From: Bryobacteraceae bacterium
GTDB taxonomy: Bacteria > Acidobacteriota > Terriglobia > Bryobacterales > Bryobacteraceae
Assembly: GCA_019752335.1 (NCBI GenBank)
Contig: JAIEMJ010000015.1
Location: forward strand, 124,001 to 188,000
Direction of reading: 5' to 3'
DNA length: 64,000 nucleotides
A model generated the notes under the pieces. The model did not search any database. It was not told the origin of the DNA and saw nothing but the letters and a program-made list of their open reading frames with translations. This document shows, piece by piece, positions 59,248 to 64,000 of this stretch. The stretch's first letter is position 1, and the number at the start of each line of letters is the position of its first letter. Position numbers and translations under genes: made by a program.

Positions 59248-62198
59248 TCCTTGGTCACCGCCTCATCGAGATTCAACAGCAGATTGCCGACTGCCGCGTA
59301 GGCCGCGAGTTGCGCCGGCTTCAGCGACGCGTCGGTCTTCGCGACGCCCTGATTCAGGTACGGCGCGGCCTGTTCGCTCGAGAAGTAATCGAGGTGATAA
59401 GCGAGGCTCTGCGTCAGGATGCGCACCTCTCCCGTGTCCGGACGCCGGCCCGTCACCAGGCGAAAGCCGTAGGCCAACCGCTGCTCCGGCGACGCGCCGC
59501 CTTCCTTCAGCATGCGCTGGCCGAGCAGGCGTCCGGCTTCGAGGAACGTGACGTCGTTCATCAGATTGAGCGCCTGCAGCGGCGTATTCGTGCGGGACTC
59601 CCGCACCGTGCAGCTCTCATGATTCGCGGCATCGAAGTTCACCATCATCGGCGGCGCGATCGTGCGCTTCCAGAAGGTGTAGAGTCCGCGCCGGTAGAGG
59701 TCCCGGCCGCGGCTTTCGACGTAGTCCATATCCTGCATGGAGATCTCTTTCCACAGCCCGGCCGGCTGGTACGGCTTCACCGACGGCCCACCCAGCGACT
59801 CCTGCAGCAGGCCGCTCGAATAGAGTGCCGCATCGCGAATCATCTCCGGCGCCAAGCGCAGCCGTGGCCCGCGCGCGAGCAACCGATTGCCGGGGTCGCG
59901 CTCCAGCAACTCGGGCGTCACCTTCGAGCTCTGCCGGTACGTCGCGCTCGACAGGATCAGCTTTTGTAGGGCTTTCACGTCCCAGCCGGAGCGGATGAAC
60001 TCGAGCGCCAGCCAGTCCAGCAGTTCGGGATGCGAGGGCCATTCGCCTTGCGTGCCGAAGTCTTCCGTCGTCTTGACGAGTCCCGTACCGAAGTACATCT
60101 GCCAGAAGCGATTGACGGTCACCCGCGCCAGTAGCGGATTCTCCGGAGATACGATCCAGCGCGCCAAGCCCAGCCGGTTGTTCGGCAGGCCCGGTGGCAA
60201 CGGAGGCAGCACGGCGGGCACCCCCGGCGTCACGGCTTCGCCCGGCTTATCGTAAGCGCCGCGCAGCAGAATGTGGGCCTGCTTCGGCGGACCCTCGGCC
60301 ATCACCATCACCGTCGGAAACGTCCGCTCGAAGCGTTCCTTCTCGTCCAACAGCCGCCGCAGCTTGCGCCAGGTCTCGCCGTCCGGGCCGGGATCACTTT
60401 CGAGAAATGCCGCTCGCGCGAACTCCGGCGACTGACGTCCGGACAGGGCCGCCACTTCATCCGCCGGCAACGCGCGGCTATAGACGCGCGCCGCGAGGAT
60501 CTGCCCGGCAAAGCGATTCTCCGCGCCGCCGCCTGCGCCGATCCGCAAGGGCTCCTTGAAGATCGCGCCCGCGTTCACGAACGGGCGATAGAGCGTGTCC
60601 TGCGACACCTTTACCTCTTCGCGCTGCCCATCCACGTAGACGTTCACGCCGGCCGCCGCCACGCGGCCATCGTACGTCACCGCCACGTGGATCTCGCGGC
60701 CTGGCTCCCATTGCCGTACCGTATCCAGGCGAATGGCGTCGTCCGCGAAAGCGCTTGTCAGGTGAACATGCACCCGGCCGTCCCGCAGATAAACCCCGTA
60801 GCCCTTGCCTTGCGGACGGTCCACCATGCGAGTCAGCAGAGCCCCATTGCCCACCTTCACCCGCGCGGAGAGCGTGAAGTGATCGCGTATGTCGAAGGCG
60901 CCCGCTTGCTTCGCTTCGGTAGGCTGACCCGGCTGCCAGGCGAAGTCCGAGCCCGTCGCCGGCGTCCAGGGCCCAGTCTTAGTCTTGCTCTGCGCTGCGG
61001 CGATCACGCTTTCGCGACGACGTAACGTTTCGCGTTCGGCGGCGATGGCGGCTTCCCGCTGCTTCAACTCTGCCTGCTGCGCCGCCGTCGGAGCGGGCAG
61101 GTAGGGCGGGGAATTGCCGTACTTCATGGCGCGTCCGTTCTCGGGCACGTTATTGAAGTAGGCAAAGAACTGGTAGAACTCTTTCTGCGTCAGCGGATCG
61201 TACTTGTGGTTATGGCAGCGCGCGCAACCGAGCGTCAGCCCCAAAAAGACGGTGCTGGTGGTCTCCACCCGGTCCACCACGTACTCCACCGCGTACTCCT
61301 CCGGCACGATGCCGTCCTCGGTATTCCCGCGGTGATTGCGATTGAAGCCCGTGGCGATCTTTTGGTCCAGCGTGGGCTGCGGCAGCAGGTCGCCGGCGAT
61401 CTGCTCCAGCGCGAATTGGTTGAAAGGCTGATTGCGGTTGAAGGCTTCAATCACCCAATCGCGCCAGCGCCACATCTGGCGCTCGCCGTCGAACTGATAG
61501 CCGTTGGTGTCGGCGTAGCGCGCCGCGTCGAGCCAACGCGCCGCCATGCGCTCGCCATAACGCGGCGAAGCCAGCAGGCGGTCCAAAGCGCGCTCATACG
61601 CCAGCGGCGACTTGTCGCGCAGGAACGCGTCCAACTCGACGGGCGTGGGCGGCAGTCCGGTCAGGTCGAGCGTAGCCCGGCGAAGTAAGGTCTCCGCCGC
61701 GGCGGCCGGCGAAGGAGCCAAGTGCTCGCGCTCCAGCCGGGCGAGGACAAAGGCATCGATCGGATTGCGTGCCCATTTACTCGCGCTCTTCGGCGGCGAC
61801 TGCGGTTTCGGCGGAATGAAGGCCCAGTGCGCTTGCCAGGCTGCACCCTCGCTAATCCAGCGACGCAGCGTCGCCACCTCGGCGTCGGTCACCGTGTGGC
61901 CCGTGATCGCCGGGGGCATCCGCCGCGCTGGCTGCGCGGCGCGGACCCGCCGGATGATCTCGCTCTCGTCCGGTAGTCCTGGCTTGATGGCGACGCGGCC
62001 GCGCCGGTCCGCCTTCGCTTCGCTCTCGACGTCCAAGCGTAACGGGATGCCCTTCGTCTTCGCATCGGGTCCGTGGCAAGCGAAGCACTTGTCGGAAAGG
62101 ATGGGGCGCACATCGCGGTTGAACTCCACCGATTGCGCGGCGGCCGAAACCGCCAAGAGCGACAGGATAATGCTCGTCACCCCTCCATTTAACCGCAT
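59244..62198 (-). CDS. Planctomycete-type cytochrome / DUF1549 / DUF1553 protein
   Basis: A 984-residue exported protein. After a signal peptide, a c-type haem site CFACH (C38, C41, H42) lies in the PSCyt1 domain, followed by DUF1549 ([40 protein letters not shown]), a LamG/concanavalin-like insert (about 420-590, [18 protein letters not shown]) and DUF1553 ([34 protein letters not shown]). It is cotranscribed with the DUF1501 gene. Redox-linked polysaccharide use has been suggested for the family; the function is not established. Confidence 0.93.
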   Translation of the reverse strand: MRLNGGVTSIILSLLAVSAAAQSVEFNRDVRPILSDKCFACHGPDAKTKGIPLRLDVESEAKADRRGRVAIKPGLPDESEIIRRVRAAQPARRMPPAITGHTVTDAEVATLRRWISEGAAWQAHWAFIPPKPQSPPKSASKWARNPIDAFVLARLEREHLAPSPAAAAETLLRRATLDLTGLPPTPVELDAFLRDKSPLAYERALDRLLASPRYGERMAARWLDAARYADTNGYQFDGERQMWRWRDWVIEAFNRNQPFNQFALEQIAGDLLPQPTLDQKIATGFNRNHRGNTEDGIVPEEYAVEYVVDRVETTSTVFLGLTLGCARCHNHKYDPLTQKEFYQFFAYFNNVPENGRAMKYGNSPPYLPAPTAAQQAELKQREAAIAAERETLRRRESVIAAAQSKTKTGPWTPATGSDFAWQPGQPTEAKQAGAFDIRDHFTLSARVKVGNGALLTRMVDRPQGKGYGVYLRDGRVHVHLTSAFADDAIRLDTVRQWEPGREIHVAVTYDGRVAAAGVNVYVDGQREEVKVSQDTLYRPFVNAGAIFKEPLRIGAGGGAENRFAGQILAARVYSRALPADEVAALSGRQSPEFARAAFLESDPGPDGETWRKLRRLLDEKERFERTFPTVMVMAEGPPKQAHILLRGAYDKPGEAVTPGVPAVLPPLPPGLPNNRLGLARWIVSPENPLLARVTVNRFWQMYFGTGLVKTTEDFGTQGEWPSHPELLDWLALEFIRSGWDVKALQKLILSSATYRQSSKVTPELLERDPGNRLLARGPRLRLAPEMIRDAALYSSGLLQESLGGPSVKPYQPAGLWKEISMQDMDYVESRGRDLYRRGLYTFWKRTIAPPMMVNFDAANHESCTVRESRTNTPLQALNLMNDVTFLEAGRLLGQRMLKEGGASPEQRLAYGFRLVTGRRPDTGEVRILTQSLAYHLDYFSSEQAAPYLNQGVAKTDASLKPAQLAAYAAVGNLLLNLDEAVTKE

Positions 62199-62237
62199 CT
62201 CCGTCCGCCCAGCCGGATGTGAGCTTCGTTACAAAAA

Positions 62238-62284
62238 CGTAAACGACAGAAAATGTTTACGGCAGCCGGAAAACGCTGTAAGAT
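62238..62284 (+). promoter_or_regulatory. Promoter with overlapping CGTAAAC palindrome
   Basis: A perfect inverted repeat CGTAAAC (62238-62244) and GTTTACG (62255-62261) with a 10-nt spacer overlaps the -35 candidate GTTTAC (62255-62260). TAAGAT (62279-62284) is the -10, 18 nt on. The site is placed to control the gene at 62310. Confidence 0.5.
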
Positions 62285-62309
62285 GAGGCAAGAGAGAAGC
62301 TTCCACATT

Positions 62310-63122
62310 ATGCGCCGTCGATTGTCCTCCCCCCAAGCTTTCGTCGCTATCGTCACGCAAGGTCTTTTGCTCACCACCTTGCTCACCCCCTGGTCCCTAG
62401 CCCAAGATGTCCTGAATAACTCAGGCGTGATCAAAATGGTCGAAGGTGGGCTCAGCGAAGATTTCATTCTCACCGTCGTAAAGCAGCAGAACAGCGGTTT
62501 CACCGTGAATCCCAACGATCTGGTGGAACTCAAGAAGGCCAACGTCAGCGAACGCATTATCGCGGCGATGATGGCCAAAGCCCTGGGCACCGCCGCCGCG
62601 CCGCCCAAGCCCGAAGCGCCCAAGCCCAAGGGGCCGCCCTCCGAAAGCGGCGTCTACTACAAGAAGGGCGATGGCTGGGCCGAAGTGCTCACGGAGGAGA
62701 TCGCCTGGAGCAACGCTGGGGTGGTTAACAGTGTTCGCAACGTGGCCAGTGTTGGTTTACTGAAGAAGGACGTCAGCGGCACCATCGCCCAAGTCTCCAG
62801 CCGTTCCATGCTCACGTCGCCTTTCGAACTGCTGATCGTGCCCAACAGCGGCGTCGATATTCATAGCTTTCTGCTGGTGCCTTTGAAGCGGCTGAAGGGC
62901 AAACGCGAAATCGAAGTAGGCCCGGCCAAGAAGGGCGAAGCGGGCAAGCGGGCGATTCCCTTTGGCGTCGAGAAGGTCGGCGCGAATCACTTCCGCATGG
63001 TTTTCCCCTCCCCGCTCGGCCCCGGCGAATACGGCATCTTGCCTTTGAATCAGGTGGCGACGGAGAACGGCCAGAGTGCCGCGCCGAGTGGCCGCGTTTA
63101 TACCTTCCGCGTTCTGCTGTAG
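62310..63122 (+). CDS. Secreted protein with N-terminal acidobacterial helical motif, unknown function
   Basis: A 270-residue protein. A signal peptide (MRRRLSSPQAFVAIVTQGLL to LAQ) is followed by a helical motif, GVIKMVEGGLSEDFILTVV, then NDLVELKKANVSERIIAAMM, which I recall from many acidobacterial secreted proteins. A Pro/Lys linker (PPKPEAPKPKGPP) leads to a beta-rich C-terminal domain with FELLIVPNSGVDIHSFLLVP and GPGEYGILPL. The ATG at 62310 is chosen for the signal peptide; earlier in-frame ATGs lie in the promoter. Function not known. Confidence 0.78.
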   Translation: MRRRLSSPQAFVAIVTQGLLLTTLLTPWSLAQDVLNNSGVIKMVEGGLSEDFILTVVKQQNSGFTVNPNDLVELKKANVSERIIAAMMAKALGTAAAPPKPEAPKPKGPPSESGVYYKKGDGWAEVLTEEIAWSNAGVVNSVRNVASVGLLKKDVSGTIAQVSSRSMLTSPFELLIVPNSGVDIHSFLLVPLKRLKGKREIEVGPAKKGEAGKRAIPFGVEKVGANHFRMVFPSPLGPGEYGILPLNQVATENGQSAAPSGRVYTFRVLL

Positions 63123-63131
63123 TAGAGGGTG

Positions 63132-64000
63132 ATGCCTCGTCTTCTTCTCTTGCTCGGCGCGCTCCTGGCGGCGCAACCCAACGTCGACGTCACCACTCGC
63201 CTCTGGCAGCACCGTAACCTCGGCAAGGCCTTCTACGAGAACCCCACCACCCAGAACGAGTGCGTGGCCGAGTTCAAACAGGCCCTCAACCTCCAGCCGG
63301 ACTCGATTCGCGAGAAGCTCAACTACGGCCTGGCCCTGCTCCGCGCCGCCAACAATCCCGACGGCCTGAAGCTCCTTGAGGAAGTGCAGCGCCTGGAGCC
63401 CGCGCTGCCCCACACCTGGTTCAACCTCGGAATTCATTGGAAGAAACAAGGCGACGGCGAACGCGCCCTGGCCCAGTTCGCGCAGATGGTGAAGCTGGTC
63501 CCGCTGGAGGCCAAGGGCTGGTACAACCTGGGCGCGGCGCGCAAGCTGGCTGGCCAGAACGACGAGGCCCTAACCGCCTTTGAGCGCGCGGCCGCGCTGG
63601 ATCCATCTTTGGCCGCGGCCCGCTTTCAGCTCTACAACGGCTATCGCGCGGCCGCCCGGTTACCCGAGGCGCAGAAGCAATTGGCCGAGTTCCAACGCCT
63701 GAAGAAAGCCGCCGAAGGCGCGGCTATCGGCGAGGACGTCGACTGGTGCGACTACGCCGAGATCTACGATCCGCCGCCCGCGGTCGCCGACGTCGCCGTG
63801 CCTCCGGTCTACCGCGATCAACTCCTGCCCGGCCCAGCGACCTCCGTGATGGCCGTCCTCGATTCGCGCGGCATCGGTCGCGCCGACTTGCTGGTGGCCA
63901 CCGGTACCTCGCTCCGCCTGCATCGCTACGGCCTGCCGCCCATCGACATTGCGCCCGCCACCGGCGTCCGCGCCCTCGTGCCCGCCGACTACAACAACGA
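63132..64000 (+). CDS. TPR protein with ASPIC/UnbV-like beta-propeller start (partial)
   Basis: The frame opens at ATG 63132, nine bases after the previous stop with GAGGGTG before it, and stays open to the window end (289 codons), so the 3' end is missing. After a signal-like start MPRLLLLLGALLAAQP come TPR units (LNYGLALLRAANNPDGLKLL, TWFNLGIHWKKQGDGERALA, GWYNLGAARKLAGQNDEALT). The visible C-terminal part (VMAVLDSRGIGRADLLVATG) looks like the first FG-GAP/CRTAC-type blade. Cotranscription with the previous gene is likely. Confidence 0.8.
   Translation, partial: MPRLLLLLGALLAAQPNVDVTTRLWQHRNLGKAFYENPTTQNECVAEFKQALNLQPDSIREKLNYGLALLRAANNPDGLKLLEEVQRLEPALPHTWFNLGIHWKKQGDGERALAQFAQMVKLVPLEAKGWYNLGAARKLAGQNDEALTAFERAAALDPSLAAARFQLYNGYRAAARLPEAQKQLAEFQRLKKAAEGAAIGEDVDWCDYAEIYDPPPAVADVAVPPVYRDQLLPGPATSVMAVLDSRGIGRADLLVATGTSLRLHRYGLPPIDIAPATGVRALVPADYNN

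Overview
The window looks like a chromosomal segment of an Acidobacteriota bacterium, most likely of the Bryobacterales/Solibacter type. GC content is high and genes are packed on both strands. The gene mix fits that group: a PEP-CTERM protein, a sulfatase, DUF1501 and DUF1549/DUF1553 genes, DUF1080, an ASPIC/UnbV-like TPR protein, tad-type pilus genes, and a huge secreted repeat protein. The taxonomic call is inference from gene content; no 16S gene is present.

Layout. 0.05-9.6 kb: a YifB-type AAA ATPase, an intact VapBC module, a conserved hypothetical, a cyclophilin, a methyltransferase, the tight valS-nadC-birA operon, an SDR, and a second VapBC module whose toxin is destroyed. 9.6-19.2 kb: a divergent sulfatase / Gfo-Idh oxidoreductase pair, a TonB-like protein, a 1825-residue secreted protein with seven tandem repeats of about 151 residues, and a PEP-CTERM protein. 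19.2-25.7 kb: aconitase, an LMW-phosphatase-like protein, a HIT protein, and the rpsA-ihfB pair. 25.7-33.3 kb: a quinone oxidoreductase pair, an OmpA-like coiled-coil protein, then an ArsR-type operon (SRPBCC, ArsR, secreted type-B carboxylesterase) followed by three decayed genes. 33.4-40.6 kb: part of a tad pilus locus (cpaB, tadB, tadC, cpaE) with an unrecognised gene inserted and a NarL/LuxR response regulator beside it. 40.6-50.8 kb: mixed housekeeping and unknown genes, tRNA-His, UbiD, FabG, a kelch protein with an MFS transporter, and HrpB. 51-57.6 kb: glyQS, a REP-like double palindrome, pyruvate phosphate dikinase, and a REP-associated tyrosine transposase. 57.8-64 kb: a DUF1501 / DUF1549-DUF1553 pair, an unknown secreted protein, and the 5' part of a TPR/ASPIC-like gene.

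Signals that cut across genes. (1) At least 13 genes have a TANNNT -10 element ending 6-8 nt before the start codon, with no room for a ribosome binding site; this predicts widespread leaderless mRNAs and fixes several GTG and TTG starts. (2) Two divergent gene pairs have opposite-strand -10 elements that overlap. (3) Hairpins with a GTAA loop occur at gene 3' ends, twice with the stop codon inside the loop; one belongs to a dispersed repeat of at least 41 bp. (4) A pair of inverted GTAG-headed palindromes lies about 2.8 kb from a RAYT gene, which looks like a REP/BIME system. (5) A run of frame-broken genes follows the ArsR operon. No CRISPR array, prophage or complete insertion sequence was seen.
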